NCBI RefSeq assembly: GCF_003391135.1 | Contig: NZ_CP031455.1 | Coordinates: 2,046,001 to 2,110,000, forward strand | Direction of reading: 5' to 3' | DNA length: 64,000 nt | Source of the DNA: Streptoverticillium olivoreticuli subsp. olivoreticuli | GTDB taxonomy: Bacteria > Actinomycetota > Actinomycetes > Streptomycetales > Streptomycetaceae | Shown: piece by piece, positions 42,788 to 52,380 of the stretch | Layout of the letters: each line of letters opens with the position of its first letter | Position numbering within the stretch: the first letter of the stretch is position 1 | The notes under the pieces: model-generated | The model's input: only the letters and a program-made list of their open reading frames with translations | Database searches by the model: none | Told to the model about the DNA's origin: nothing | Translations under genes and position numbers: made by a program

Positions 42788-42946
42788 ATGCCCGGATCGA
42801 CGAAGGCGATGGCGGGGCTGACGGTGGGCACCCTCGTCGTCGTGACCGCGTACACGGTGACGATCGGCGGCGACGGCTGGCTGTGGTTCACATGGGTGAT
42901 GCTGGGGCTGCTGACGATAGGGGCGTCGGCTGCCAGGAGAACGTAA
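42788..42946 (+). CDS. Small membrane protein, 52 residues
   Basis: The ATG at 42788 follows an excellent GAGGAGG at about 8-bp spacing. The product is a 52-residue protein with two hydrophobic segments (MAGLTVGTLVVVTAYTVTIG and WLWFTWVMLGLLTIGASAA) and a basic C-terminus (RRT). No domain is known. The ribosome site and codon bias support it as real. It follows the CtaG-like gene after a terminator and is convergent with the SSI gene. Confidence 0.72.
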   Translation: MPGSTKAMAGLTVGTLVVVTAYTVTIGGDGWLWFTWVMLGLLTIGASAARRT

Positions 42947-42977
42947 GGGGGCGCCCGGCCGGGCCCGGGCGGCCGCG

Positions 42978-43370
42978 TCAGAAGCGGAAGACGGGACCCG
43001 TCGCCACATCGAGGGCGCACGCGTTGGGGTACGTCTTGTGCCAGACGATCGGGCGCCCGTTCCAGTCGCCTTCGGCCGTCGCGGTGACCGGGTCGTACTC
43101 CCGCGTGCAGAGGTGGTTCTCGCCGGCCACCTCGCCCGGTTCCCCCTGCGCCCGGCGCAGCGCCGCGCAGGCCTCCGCCCCGTGCGGGTGGTGCCCGCCC
43201 GCCTCCGGGCAGGTGAGCTGGAGCCCGCGGGTCCAGGTGTTCTGGGCACCGGACACGGTCAGGAAGAGCCGCCCGTGTTCGGATTCGCCGGCGGCCGCGG
43301 AGGGCGCGGCGAGGGCGAGCAGTGCGGCGGCGCTCGCCGCGGCTGCCGTGGCGGCGGTACGTACGGACAT
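42978..43370 (-). CDS. Subtilisin-inhibitor-like secreted protease inhibitor (SSI), P1 arginine
   Basis: 130-residue SSI-family inhibitor. The signal peptide ends near residue 27. Four cysteines (54, 68, 88, 118) match the two SSI disulfides. It shows the family stretches LTCPEAGGHHPHGAEACAAL and REYDPVTATAEGDWNGRPIVW. Aligned on Cys88, the reactive bond is Arg90-Glu91, where classical SSI has Met-Val, so trypsin-like proteases are the expected target. Secreted as a dimer in the family. It is next to a tripeptidyl aminopeptidase gene (43633-45225) on the same strand. Confidence 0.93.
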   Translation of the reverse strand: MSVRTAATAAAASAAALLALAAPSAAAGESEHGRLFLTVSGAQNTWTRGLQLTCPEAGGHHPHGAEACAALRRAQGEPGEVAGENHLCTREYDPVTATAEGDWNGRPIVWHKTYPNACALDVATGPVFRF

Positions 43371-43632
43371 TTCGGTGCCTCCTGGGGCGCGGGGGTGCCC
43401 GGAGCAAGCTCATCGCGCGCGGGAGCCGCGACGCAAGCGACCGCACCGGACGGTCGTCCGACCGGCGGCACACCGTCACCCACCCGGCCGCGCCGCGGTG
43501 CCGCACGGAATCCCCTCCGCCGCGACAGAGGATAGCGCCGCGGCGGGCGGCTTCCGGCCCCCGGGAACGGCCTTGCCCCGGTCCGCGCGGGACCGGGGCA
43601 AGGTGTGCTGCTTCAGAGGCGTGGGCCCGGGG

Positions 43633-45225
43633 TCACTTCCCCTGCGAGGGCTCCGGGATGGCGTGCGGGGTGCACGTCACGTCCTTGGCGTCGACCTTGC
43701 CCTCGAGGAGGTAGGCGTCGACGCGCGAGTTGATGCAGGGGTTGACGAGCCCCGTGACGCCGTGGGAACCGGCGCCCTGCTCCGTGATCAGGCGCGAGCC
43801 CTTGAAGCGCTTGTGGAGCTCGACCGCGCCCGCGTACGGGGTGGCGGCGTCACGCGTGCTCTGGACGATGAGCGTCTGCGGCAGACCCTTGTGGGTGGCG
43901 ACCTCGACGGGCGTGCCCTGGGGGCCCTTCCAGGTGGCGCAGGGCAGGTTCATCCAGGCGTTGGCCCACGTCATGAAAGGGGCCTTCTTGTCGATGCGGG
44001 TGTTGTCGCGGTCCCACTTCTTCCAGCTGGTGGGCCACTTGGCGTCGGCGCACTCCACCGCGGTGTAGACGGCGTTGCCGTTCTCCTTGGTGATGTTGCC
44101 GGCCTTGTCGGCCAGGTCCGGGCCGGCCGCGGAGATCAGCGGCTTGCTGTCACCGGCGACGTACTTGCTCCAGGCGTCGGCCACCGGGACCCACGAGGAG
44201 TCGTAGTACGCGGCGCTCTGGAAGAAGTTGATGAGCTCGGCCGGGCCGACGACGCCACCGATGGGGCTCTTCTTGGCGGTGGCCCGGATCTTCTCCCAGC
44301 CCTGCTGGACCTTGGCCTGGGTGGTGCCGAGGTGGAAGACGGCGTCGTGCTGGGCGACCCACGCCTCCCAGTCCTTGAAGCGGCCCTCGAAGGCGACGTC
44401 CTGCTCCAGGTTGGCCTGGTACCAGATGTTCTCCTGCGCCGGGTTGACGACGCTGTCGACGATCAGGCGGCGGACGTGGTCCGGGAAGAGCGTGCCGTAG
44501 ACGGCGCCGAGGTAGGTGCCGTAGGAGACGCCCAGGTAGTTGAGCTTCTTCTCGCCGAGGGCGGCGCGCACGACGTCGACGTCACGGGCGGTGTTCGCCG
44601 TCGTGAGGTACGGGAGGAGGTCACCGCTGCGCTCGGCGCAGCCGTCCGCGTACTGGCGGGCGAGCTTGCGCTGGGCGAGCTTGTCGGCCTCGTTGGAGGG
44701 CACCGGGTCGGCCTTGGGGGCCGACACGAAATCCTGCGGGTCGATGCAGGAGATCGGGGCGGAGTGGCCCACGCCGCGCGGGTCGAAGCCGACGAAGTCG
44801 TACGCCTTGGCGGTCTTGGTCCACAGCGGGCTCTTGGTCGTGATCCGCTTGGGGAACCGCATGCCGGAGCTACCGGGGCCGCCGGGGTTGTAGATCAGTG
44901 AGCCCTGGCGCTCGGCGGCGGTGCCGGTGGAACGGGCGCGGTCCACGGCGATCTTGATGGTGCGGCCGTTGGGCTTGCGGTAGTCCACGGGAACCGTGAC
45001 GAAGCCACACTCGATCGGCTTGTCCAGGGCCCAATCGGCAGGACAGTCCTGCCACTTGATGCCCGTCTTCGCCGCCTTCGCGGCGGCGACCTGCACACCG
45101 TGCGCCTCCGCGGCGCCGCCCGGCACGCGCTCGATGGCGCCGGCGGCCGGGGCGGTCAGGAACCCGGCCACCAGCGCGCCGGTCACCGCAGTGCCGGCCG
45201 CGCCGAGTATTGATGTAGGTCTCAC
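43633..45225 (-). CDS. Secreted tripeptidyl aminopeptidase (SlpD/E-like alpha/beta hydrolase)
   Basis: 530-residue exported peptidase. GTG 45225 follows AGGGGGA. A signal sequence spans residues 1-30 (VTGALVAGFLTAPAAGAIE). The oxyanion region is YNPGGPGSSGMRF, the nucleophile is in LNYLGVSYGTYLGAVYG, the Asp in VQSTRDAATPY and the His in GAGSHGVTG, all canonical. The C-terminal TAP domain includes the paired Cys region NPCINSRVDAYLLEG. It releases tripeptides from secreted proteins. The nearby SSI gene suggests a shared extracellular proteolysis programme. It is the second family member in this window. Confidence 0.94.
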   Translation of the reverse strand: MRPTSILGAAGTAVTGALVAGFLTAPAAGAIERVPGGAAEAHGVQVAAAKAAKTGIKWQDCPADWALDKPIECGFVTVPVDYRKPNGRTIKIAVDRARSTGTAAERQGSLIYNPGGPGSSGMRFPKRITTKSPLWTKTAKAYDFVGFDPRGVGHSAPISCIDPQDFVSAPKADPVPSNEADKLAQRKLARQYADGCAERSGDLLPYLTTANTARDVDVVRAALGEKKLNYLGVSYGTYLGAVYGTLFPDHVRRLIVDSVVNPAQENIWYQANLEQDVAFEGRFKDWEAWVAQHDAVFHLGTTQAKVQQGWEKIRATAKKSPIGGVVGPAELINFFQSAAYYDSSWVPVADAWSKYVAGDSKPLISAAGPDLADKAGNITKENGNAVYTAVECADAKWPTSWKKWDRDNTRIDKKAPFMTWANAWMNLPCATWKGPQGTPVEVATHKGLPQTLIVQSTRDAATPYAGAVELHKRFKGSRLITEQGAGSHGVTGLVNPCINSRVDAYLLEGKVDAKDVTCTPHAIPEPSQGK

Positions 45226-45400
45226 GTAGGAATCCCCCTGCTGGGTGCGCCGCTTGGCGCGACGATGATCGCAATACTGCTGCTCGGATCCTTCCGTCTC
45301 CCATGCCATAAAGGACAGGTTGTGCGGGGGTTTCTTTACTAATCCGTAAGAATGAAGACACAAAAGATGCCACATGTGGCGACGTTCGCCCCTCGCCGCC

Positions 45401-46194
45401 TCAAATCGCCCACATGGCACCATCCGCCAGCAAGTCACCTGATTCCAGCGCTTTTCTGAGCCGGAGGCCGTCCGGGGCGACGGCGCTCACCACGGCGGCC
45501 GGACCGGCGAGCGGTGCGAGGACGGCCGTCGCCCCGAGCGCGCGTGGTGCCACCGGGGCGTCCTCGAAGGCCGGGTCGACGACGAGGAGTTGACCCACGG
45601 CCCGGTGCCCGCCCAGCACCGCGCCGCCGTCCCAGCCGGGCACCCCGGGCCCGTAGCACAGCTCCTGGTCGAAGAGCGGGCGGCCGTCCCGGTGGACCGT
45701 CAGCCGGGCGCTCAGCCGGCCGGGCGGCTCACCCGCGCGGCCGAGGATCTGCTCCTCGCGGAGCACCAGCCGCGCGGTCGGCGCGAGTTCGACGCGGGTG
45801 GTGCTCCGCAGGTCGCTGCCCCGCGCGGAGATCAGCGGCTCGGGCAGCCAGTGCAGCGTGGCCCCGTCGCCGACCCGGATCCGGGTGTCGTACGTGGCCG
45901 GTGCGCCCGTACGGCCGGGCAGTGCGATGGTCGCCGCCGTGGTGGAGAAGCGCAGGGCGGCGCCGTCCTCGACCTCGGCGGTGAGGGTGAGCCGGTCGCC
46001 GCCGAGGGGCGCGCTCATCGCCCCGACGAGGGCCACCCGCGCCTCGGGCCCGTACGCCCGCAGCCTGCGCAGCGCGAACGGGCCCGCGCCGTCCAGGACG
46101 GGCAGGGCCGTGCCGCCCCTGCCGTCGGGGGCGGCGACGATCCGGGCGGCGGCGCGGATCCCCGGCGCGAGCCCGGGCCGTGCGGGTGCGGTGG

Positions 46195-46198
<4 letters not shown>
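45401..46198 (-). CDS. ureD: Urease accessory protein UreD (UreH)
   Basis: 265-residue scaffold that, with UreF and UreG, delivers nickel to apo-urease. The family pattern is clear: [54 protein letters not shown], and [14 protein letters not shown]. The ATG at 46198 overlaps the ureG stop by 4 bp (ATGA). It is the last gene of the minus-strand urease cluster. Confidence 0.94.
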
Positions 46199-46890
<692 letters not shown>

Positions 46891-46997
46891 TTTCCCTCCC
46901 GGGATGTCGGTGGTCGTCGTGTGCCTGATGCGCGGCTCCGCCGCGGCCGGGGATCCGCCCCGGACCCGTGCCCGGGTGCGGCCCGGCCGGTTTGTTT

Positions 46998-47150
46998 CCC
47001 CAGCCCCGCCCCTTCCCGAAACTGGGGGCTCCGCCCCCAGACCCCCGGGGGTGCGCAATTTCAGCCCGTCCGGCGATTGAGGACAGCGCGCGAAGCGTGC
47101 TCCGGGGTCTGGGGCGGAGCCCCAGTTTCGGGAAGGGGTGGGATTGGGGA
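46998..47150. repeat. Large imperfect inverted repeat within the urease cluster; member of a Streptomyces intergenic repeat family
   Basis: Left arm CCCCTTCCCGAAACTGGGGG through GGCTCCGCCCCCAGACCCC (about 47010-47047) is mirrored by the right arm GGGGTCTGGGGCGGAGCCCC through AGTTTCGGGAAGGGG (about 47104-47137). Between them is the core CAGCCCGTCCGGCGATT (47062-47078). The same core and arm are found at 57398-57455, and a shorter version at 37683-37697. Such GC-rich cruciform repeats are frequent between Streptomyces genes. Here it lies between ureF and ureG and could attenuate transcription into ureGD. Confidence 0.8.
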
Positions 47151-47159
47151 AAAGTCCCC

Positions 47160-47852
47160 CTACGTCGCGAACAGCCGCACAGGCCACGCCGCATGCACCT
47201 CCGCCATGATGTCGAGCAGCGGCGCCGCACCCGCGGGAAGCGCGTCCAGACCCCCGCGCGCCGCGTCGGCCGCCCGGGCCGCGACCGCGTCCAGCTCCGG
47301 TGCCAGCCGCGCCAGGACACCCGTCGCGTCGAACGGATCGAGGCCGAGCAGCCGTACGACCGCCGTCGCGGGACCGCTGACCGACTCGTAGACGGCGGCG
47401 TACGCGGCGTCCAGCGGGGTGAGCCCGGCGGCACGGGCGGCCAGCCCGAGGACGATGGGCTGGTGGGCGCCGCGCGGCCGGGCCGCCGCCAGCGCGTCCA
47501 GTTCGGGCGAGGGCCACGTGGCCCGTACGGCGCGGGTCAGCTGCCGCCCGAGCCGACGCGCGGCGGCGCGCAGGGCGGGTGAGGGGGTCCGGGCGTCGGC
47601 GGCCTCGTCGAGCGCGAGCGGGTCGAGGCCCGCGGCGGCCGCGGCGGCGAGCCCGGCCGCGGTGAGCCCCGCGGTGTGCAGCCGCCCCCGGCAGAACGCC
47701 TCCAGGGTGCCCGCGTCCCGGACCCGGCCGGCCTTGACGGCGGCCTCGGCCCCGCCGGAGTGCGCATGGCCTCCGGCGGGGAACCGTCCGTCGGCGAGGA
47801 CGAGCAGCGCGGCCCGCGAGGCCGTCGGCGGTATCGCCTCCCCCACGGCCAT
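47160..47852 (-). CDS. ureF: Urease accessory protein UreF
   Basis: 230-residue all-helical accessory protein regulating UreG GTPase activity in nickel delivery. It contains [23 protein letters not shown] at the start, [10 protein letters not shown], then [20 protein letters not shown] and the C-terminal RLLGLDP. The ATG at 47852 shares one base with the ureC stop (TGATG), so translation is coupled. The repeat at 46998-47150 follows. Confidence 0.94.
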   Translation of the reverse strand: MAVGEAIPPTASRAALLVLADGRFPAGGHAHSGGAEAAVKAGRVRDAGTLEAFCRGRLHTAGLTAAGLAAAAAAGLDPLALDEAADARTPSPALRAAARRLGRQLTRAVRATWPSPELDALAAARPRGAHQPIVLGLAARAAGLTPLDAAYAAVYESVSGPATAVVRLLGLDPFDATGVLARLAPELDAVAARAADAARGGLDALPAGAAPLLDIMAEVHAAWPVRLFAT

Positions 47853-49573
47853 CAGAAGAGGAAGTAGCGCTGTGCCATCGGCAGTTCCGCCACCGGCTGG
47901 GGTTCGATCACCGTGCCGTCGACCGTGACCGTGAACGTGTCGGGGTCGACCTCCACATGGGGGCGGGCGTCGTTGTTGCGCATGTCCGCCTTGGTGACGC
48001 CGCGCGTGCTGCGGATCGGGGTGAAGCGCTTGCCGAGGCCGAGCCGCTCGGGGAGCCCGTCGTCGAGGGCCCACTGGGTGACGAAGTTCAGGGAGTTGGC
48101 GGCGGGGGCCCGGCCGATGGCGCCGAACATGGGGCGCGGGAGGATCGGCTGCGGCGTGGGGATGGACGCGTTCGCGTCGCCCATCTGCGCGTACGCGATC
48201 TGCCCGCCCTTGATGACGAGCTGCGGCTTGACGCCGAAGAACGCGGGTTCCCACAGCACGAGGTCGGCGAGCTTGCCGGTCTCGACGGAGCCGATCTCGT
48301 GGTCGAGGCCCTGCGCGACGGCCGGATTGATGGTGTATTTGGCGACATAGCGCCGGGCCCGCCGGTTGTCGGCGGCGCCGTCGCCCGGCAGGGCGCCGCG
48401 CCGCCGCTTCATCACATGTGCCGTCTGCCAGGTGCGCAGCACCACCTCCCCGACGCGGCCCATCGCCTGGGAGTCGGAGGAGATGATCGAGATGGCGCCC
48501 AGGTCGTGCAGGACGTCCTCGGCGGCGATGGTGCCGGGCCGGATCCGGGACTCGGCGAAGGCGAGGTCCTCGGGCACGGCGGGGTTGAGGTGGTGACAGA
48601 CCATCAGCATGTCGAGGTGTTCGTCGACGGTGTTGACGGTGTGCGGGCGGGTGGGGTTGGTGGAGCTGGGCAGGACGTTGGCCTCGGAGACGACGGTGAT
48701 GATGTCGGGCGCGTGCCCGCCGCCCGCGCCCTCCGTGTGGTACGCGTGGAGGGTGCGCCCGGCGATCGCGGCGAGGGTGTCGCCGACGAACCCCGCCTCG
48801 TTGAGGGTGTCGGTGTGGATGGCGAGCTGGGCGCCGCTCTCCTCGCAGACGGACAGGCAGGCGTCGATGACGGCGGGGGTGGCGCCCCAGTCCTCGTGGA
48901 TCTTGAATCCGACGGCTCCGGCGCGCAGTTGGGCGCGCATCGAGTCGTAGGAGACGGTGTTGCCCTTGCCGAGGAGGCCGATGTTCAGCGGGTAGCCCTC
49001 CATCGCCTCGAACATCCGGGCGAGGTGCCAGGAACCGGGGGTGATGGTGGTGGCCTTGCTGCCCTCGGCCGGGCCCGTGCCGCCGCCGACGAGCGTGGTG
49101 ACGCCGGAGGCGAGCGCCTCGTCGGCGATCTGCGGGCAGATGAAGTGGACATGGGCGTCGACGGCCCCGGCGGTGAGGATCCTGCCGTTGCCCGCGATGA
49201 TCTCCGTCTCGGGGCCGATGACGAGATCGGGGTGGACGCCGTCCATGGTGTCGGGGTTGCCGGCCTTGCCGATGCCGGTGATGCGGCCGTCGCGGATGCC
49301 GATGTCGGCCTTGACGATGCCCCAGTGGTCGAGGACGACGGCGCCGGTGATGACGGTGTCGGGGGCGCCGTCGGCGCGGGTGGCGCGGGACTGGCCCATG
49401 GACTCGCGGATGACCTTGCCGCCGCCGAAGACCGCTTCGTCCCCGGCGTGGCCGGGGCCGCCGCTGCGGTCCTCCTCGATCTCGACGAGGAGGTCGGTGT
49501 CGGCGAGCCGGATGCGGTCCCCCGTGGTGGGGCCGAACAGGTCGGCGTACGCGGCCCTGCTGAGTTCAGTCAT
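47852..49573 (-). CDS. ureC: Urease alpha subunit
   Basis: 573-residue catalytic subunit that hydrolyses urea to ammonia and carbamate. Nickel-site residues are all present: the HVHF pair in [12 protein letters not shown], the carbamylated Lys in [11 protein letters not shown], His in [12 protein letters not shown] and [14 protein letters not shown], and Asp in [13 protein letters not shown]. The flap His lies in MVCHHLNP. Length is typical. It overlaps ureB by 8 bp upstream and ureF by 1 bp downstream. Confidence 0.97.
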   Translation of the reverse strand: MTELSRAAYADLFGPTTGDRIRLADTDLLVEIEEDRSGGPGHAGDEAVFGGGKVIRESMGQSRATRADGAPDTVITGAVVLDHWGIVKADIGIRDGRITGIGKAGNPDTMDGVHPDLVIGPETEIIAGNGRILTAGAVDAHVHFICPQIADEALASGVTTLVGGGTGPAEGSKATTITPGSWHLARMFEAMEGYPLNIGLLGKGNTVSYDSMRAQLRAGAVGFKIHEDWGATPAVIDACLSVCEESGAQLAIHTDTLNEAGFVGDTLAAIAGRTLHAYHTEGAGGGHAPDIITVVSEANVLPSSTNPTRPHTVNTVDEHLDMLMVCHHLNPAVPEDLAFAESRIRPGTIAAEDVLHDLGAISIISSDSQAMGRVGEVVLRTWQTAHVMKRRRGALPGDGAADNRRARRYVAKYTINPAVAQGLDHEIGSVETGKLADLVLWEPAFFGVKPQLVIKGGQIAYAQMGDANASIPTPQPILPRPMFGAIGRAPAANSLNFVTQWALDDGLPERLGLGKRFTPIRSTRGVTKADMRNNDARPHVEVDPDTFTVTVDGTVIEPQPVAELPMAQRYFLF

Positions 49574-49877
49574 CCAGCGGCCCTCCGCACTCGCCGCGCA
49601 GCCCCTCGACGATGCGCTTGCCGCCGATCGGGACCAGCGCGACCTCGACGGGGATGCCGGGCTCGAAGCGCACGGCGGTGCCCGCGGCGATGTCGAGCCG
49701 CTTGCCGCGGGCGGCGGCGCGGTCGAAGTCGAGGCCGGGGTTGGCCTCGGCGAAGTGGTAGTGCGAGCCGACCTGTACGGGCCGGTCGGCGGCGTTGAGC
49801 ACGGTGACGCGGGTGCGGTGGAGCCCCTGGTTGAGGGCGACGGGCGCGTCGGCGAGGAGGATCTCTCCGGGTATCAC
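49566..49877 (-). CDS. ureB: Urease beta subunit
   Basis: 103-residue structural subunit, beginning [18 protein letters not shown] and containing the conserved [17 protein letters not shown] and AVRFEPG. It packs against UreA and UreC in the (UreABC)3 complex. It overlaps ureC by 8 bp and lies 14 bp after ureA. Confidence 0.96.
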   Translation of the reverse strand: MIPGEILLADAPVALNQGLHRTRVTVLNAADRPVQVGSHYHFAEANPGLDFDRAAARGKRLDIAAGTAVRFEPGIPVEVALVPIGGKRIVEGLRGECGGPLDD

Positions 49878-49891
49878 GGTGGGCCCTTCCC

Positions 49892-50194
49892 TCAGCCGAT
49901 GGGTTCGTGAACGGTGACGAGCTTGGTGCCGTCCGGGAAGGTGGCCTCCACCTGGACCTCGCGGATCATCTCGGGGATGCCCGTCATCACCTCGGAGCGG
50001 CCGATCACCCTGCGCCCGGAGGACATCAGCTCGGCGACGGTCCGGCCGTCGCGGGCGCCTTCGAGGACATGGACGGTTATCAGGGCCACCGCCTCGGGGT
50101 GGTTGAGCAGCAGCCCACGGGCGCGGCGCTTCTCGGCTACGTCGGCGGCCACATGGAGAAGCAGGCGTTCCTGCTCATGCGGGGAGAGTTGCAT
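49892..50194 (-). CDS. ureA: Urease gamma subunit
   Basis: 100-residue structural subunit, beginning [20 protein letters not shown] and containing [10 protein letters not shown] and [20 protein letters not shown] at the end. First gene of the urease cluster. The ATG at 50194 follows GAGGTGG. No convincing nickel-regulator (Nur-type) box was found in the upstream bases. Confidence 0.96.
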   Translation of the reverse strand: MQLSPHEQERLLLHVAADVAEKRRARGLLLNHPEAVALITVHVLEGARDGRTVAELMSSGRRVIGRSEVMTGIPEMIREVQVEATFPDGTKLVTVHEPIG

Positions 50195-50964
50195 GCGTCC
50201 ACCTCACTGACGAACCAGGCCCCCTAGCGGAACCCAACGGGGGCACACAAGAGTTCTACACACTGTTGACCTGGGGTTCTTCATCGGACAGCCAGGGATT
50301 GCAGATTAGAGCGGAACCTTTTCCAACGCGTTAACTGACTCTTTGCGCATCCATGGCCAGAGGTGAGGGCGCGGGTCCGGCCGGGCCGGCCCGGCGGTCA
50401 GGGCCAAGGGTTCGTGCAGCTGCCGTCTGCACCTACGGGATCTCCTGGGCCGGATCACTCCGCTCCACCCGCACGACACGTACGGCGGGCTACGGGCACA
50501 GCAGACCGCGCCCGTCGCCGGCGCCGGGCCGCCGAAGTCCCTCGCAGCCGTGTTCGAGGGCAGCGGGCGGGAGTTGCTCGGGGGCACCCTGGCGCGCCCG
50601 ATGCCGGTCCCGGCGGGGGCTCGGCGGGCGCGTCGGGGCGCTGTCCCGCTCACACTCCCGCCCACACCCATGGATCACGGGTCGGCGGGCGAATAAACAC
50701 CGCTCCCCCAGACGCCGGACGGTGTCGTAGACGGCGCGCGGTGATCGATTTCAACCGGGCACGCACGCCGCGCCGGAGCGGTGACGACGGGCCCCAGGCC
50801 AGGGGCTCAACAGGGTTTTCCCGAACCGGACAATCCCCGCCGTGTCCAGCGGAATTGCCCGGGAGTGAGCAGCCTCACATACCTCTGGTTCCGCTCGGAA
50901 TCCGTACCCGGGCTGCGCCAAGATCCCGTCGACGACAAGACCCCGCCATCCCGGCGGGGCGGTC
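50195..50964. other. 770-bp region upstream of ureA without a supportable gene
   Basis: The first 140 bases are AT-richer and should hold the minus-strand urease promoter, though no clear box is seen. The plus-strand frame from about 50450 (ITPLHPHDTYGGLRAQQTAP, ending at a TAA near 50694) looks mildly protein-like but has no start or known relative, and may be a remnant. The rest leads into the riboswitch. Confidence 0.3.
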
Positions 50965-51152
50965 CAGGCGGACGCCGAACCCCGCCGCTGTCTGGATGCC
51001 GGGTCGACCGAACGCACCGGTGGGGATGGAGGACCCGAGCACGGTGGGACGACCAAGAGTAGTGCGGTCGGCCCTTGGGGTGAAGCCGTTGACACGGCCG
51101 GGCATTCTTCGCCTGCCCGAACCCGACAGGTCATCCTTCACAGGCGGCTGAC
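50965..51152 (+). promoter_or_regulatory. Probable c-di-AMP (ydaO/yuaA-type) riboswitch
   Basis: The leader of the NlpC/P60 gene holds the conserved blocks of this class in order: GGAGGACCCGA (51028-51038), TTGGGGTGAA (51075-51084), the stems GCCG-ttgaca-CGGC (51085-51098) and CGGGCA-loop-TGCCCG (51099-51119), then GAACCCGACAGG (51119-51130) and AGGCGG (51142-51147). In actinobacteria this riboswitch commonly precedes cell-wall hydrolases and shuts them off when c-di-AMP is high. The 5' half is less certain, so the left boundary is approximate. Confidence 0.75.
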
Positions 51153-51165
51153 GAAGGGTTGGCAC

Positions 51166-51636
51166 ATGGGCGCGCACAAACGTCCGTCAATGATGTCCAG
51201 GGCCGGCGCAGCCTCGGCCCTCACGCTCGCCGCCGTCGGCGCCACGGTGCTGGTGCCGGGCGGCGCGACGGGGGCAGAGGCATCGACCGTCGCCACCAAC
51301 GCACTGCACATCGCGGCCTCGAAACAGGGCTCCCCCTATCAGTGGGGCGCGACCGGCCCCTACCGCTTCGACTGCTCGGGCCTGACCCTCTACTCCTTCA
51401 AGCGGGCCGGGAAGACCCTGCCCCGCACCGCCGCCGAGCAGTACAACCGGACCACCCACATCTCCCGCGGCGACCGCGAGCGAGGGGACCTGGTGTTCTT
51501 CGTGTCCGGCCGGGGCGTCTACCACGTGGGCATATACGCGGGTGACGGCAAGATCTGGCACGCGCCCAGGACCGGGGCGGTGGTCCGCCTGGAGCGGATC
51601 TGGAGCAACAGCGTCCTCTACGGCCGGGTGGACTGA
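51166..51636 (+). CDS. Secreted NlpC/P60 cell-wall endopeptidase
   Basis: 156-residue exported peptidase, likely cutting D-Glu-meso/LL-DAP type bonds in peptidoglycan stems. A signal peptide spans residues 1-38. The catalytic triad is Cys70 in YRFDCSGLTLY, His120 in VYHVGIY and His132 in IWHAPRTG. It is a minimal one-domain enzyme without SH3 or LysM modules. The ATG at 51166 lies right after the riboswitch, whose 3' end could mask the ribosome site (GAAGGG). Control by c-di-AMP would tie wall hydrolysis to growth or resuscitation. Confidence 0.94.
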   Translation: MGAHKRPSMMSRAGAASALTLAAVGATVLVPGGATGAEASTVATNALHIAASKQGSPYQWGATGPYRFDCSGLTLYSFKRAGKTLPRTAAEQYNRTTHISRGDRERGDLVFFVSGRGVYHVGIYAGDGKIWHAPRTGAVVRLERIWSNSVLYGRVD

Positions 51637-51698
51637 CCGGCCCCACGCGCCGCGCCGCACCGGGCCCCCGCACGGCGTGCGGGGGCCCGGCCCGCGCC

Positions 51699-52139
51699 TC
51701 AGCGCTCGGCGCTGAGGGCGGGCACGGTCCAGGGCAGCGAGATCCACACGGTCTTGCCGCCGTCCGGGTTCGGGGTGAAGAAGAGTCTTCCCCCGCGCTC
51801 CGCGGTGAGACAGCGGATGATGACCATGCCCCGCCCGTTGTCCTGCTGGACGGCGGCGGGCAGCCGGCGGGGGAAGCGCGGGTGGCTGTCCGTGACCCCG
51901 ATCCGCAACTGCCGGTCGAGTTCGAGCCGGACGTCGACGGTGAAGGTGGGCGACTGGCCCCGGGTGTGCTGCACGGCGTTGGTGGCGAGCTCGGAGACGA
52001 TCAGACGTACGGTCTCGGCGGTGTCCGTGTCGCCCGGCAGCCCCCAGTCCGCGAGCACACCGGCCACATAGCGGCGTGCGGTGGAGACCGAGGCGGGGGC
52101 GCTCGGCAGGGTGACGGTGGCTTCTTGGTGGTCTGCCAT
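51699..52139 (-). CDS. RsbW-like ATP-binding anti-sigma/regulatory kinase
   Basis: 146-residue HATPase_c protein of the RsbW/SpoIIAB-like group that is abundant in Streptomyces. The N box is VSELATNAVQHT, and the G1/G2 region DNGRGMVIIRCL is present (usually DxGxG), with a final GGKTVWISLPW. It could phosphorylate an anti-sigma antagonist or bind a regulator. The ATG at 52139 follows AAAGGGA. It is divergent from the XRE/DUF397 pair, a gene trio often found together in developmental loci (abaA/whiJ-like). Confidence 0.9.
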   Translation of the reverse strand: MADHQEATVTLPSAPASVSTARRYVAGVLADWGLPGDTDTAETVRLIVSELATNAVQHTRGQSPTFTVDVRLELDRQLRIGVTDSHPRFPRRLPAAVQQDNGRGMVIIRCLTAERGGRLFFTPNPDGGKTVWISLPWTVPALSAER

Positions 52140-52380
52140 GACGCTGTCCCTTTCCCGCCGGGTACGGACTCCGACGCAATGCGTCGTGAAGTCGAGAGCG
52201 TTCCCGGACGGCTCTGAGCGACAGACTGCCACCGAAAACGGTGGTGATGCGGGCGATCCCTCAAGATGTGCATATATCTGTCGCTCGAAGCGGTGAACTC
52301 TGCGACGGGAGACCGGATATCGACGGCACACTGGTCTATTGACGAGAAACACCATGTTCACCACGGGCGGAGGCAGGGCT

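Noticed and set aside
41582..43249. A 555-codon minus-strand frame antisense to the CtaG-like gene
   Set aside because: Low-complexity Arg/His/Pro-rich translation typical of antisense GC shadows.
41698..44901. A 1067-codon plus-strand frame
   Set aside because: Covers parts of the CtaG-like, small membrane, SSI and peptidase genes in wrong frames or strand; no protein family signal.
50751..51134. A 127-codon minus-strand frame upstream of the NlpC/P60 gene
   Set aside because: It runs antisense through the riboswitch candidate and shows no family features.
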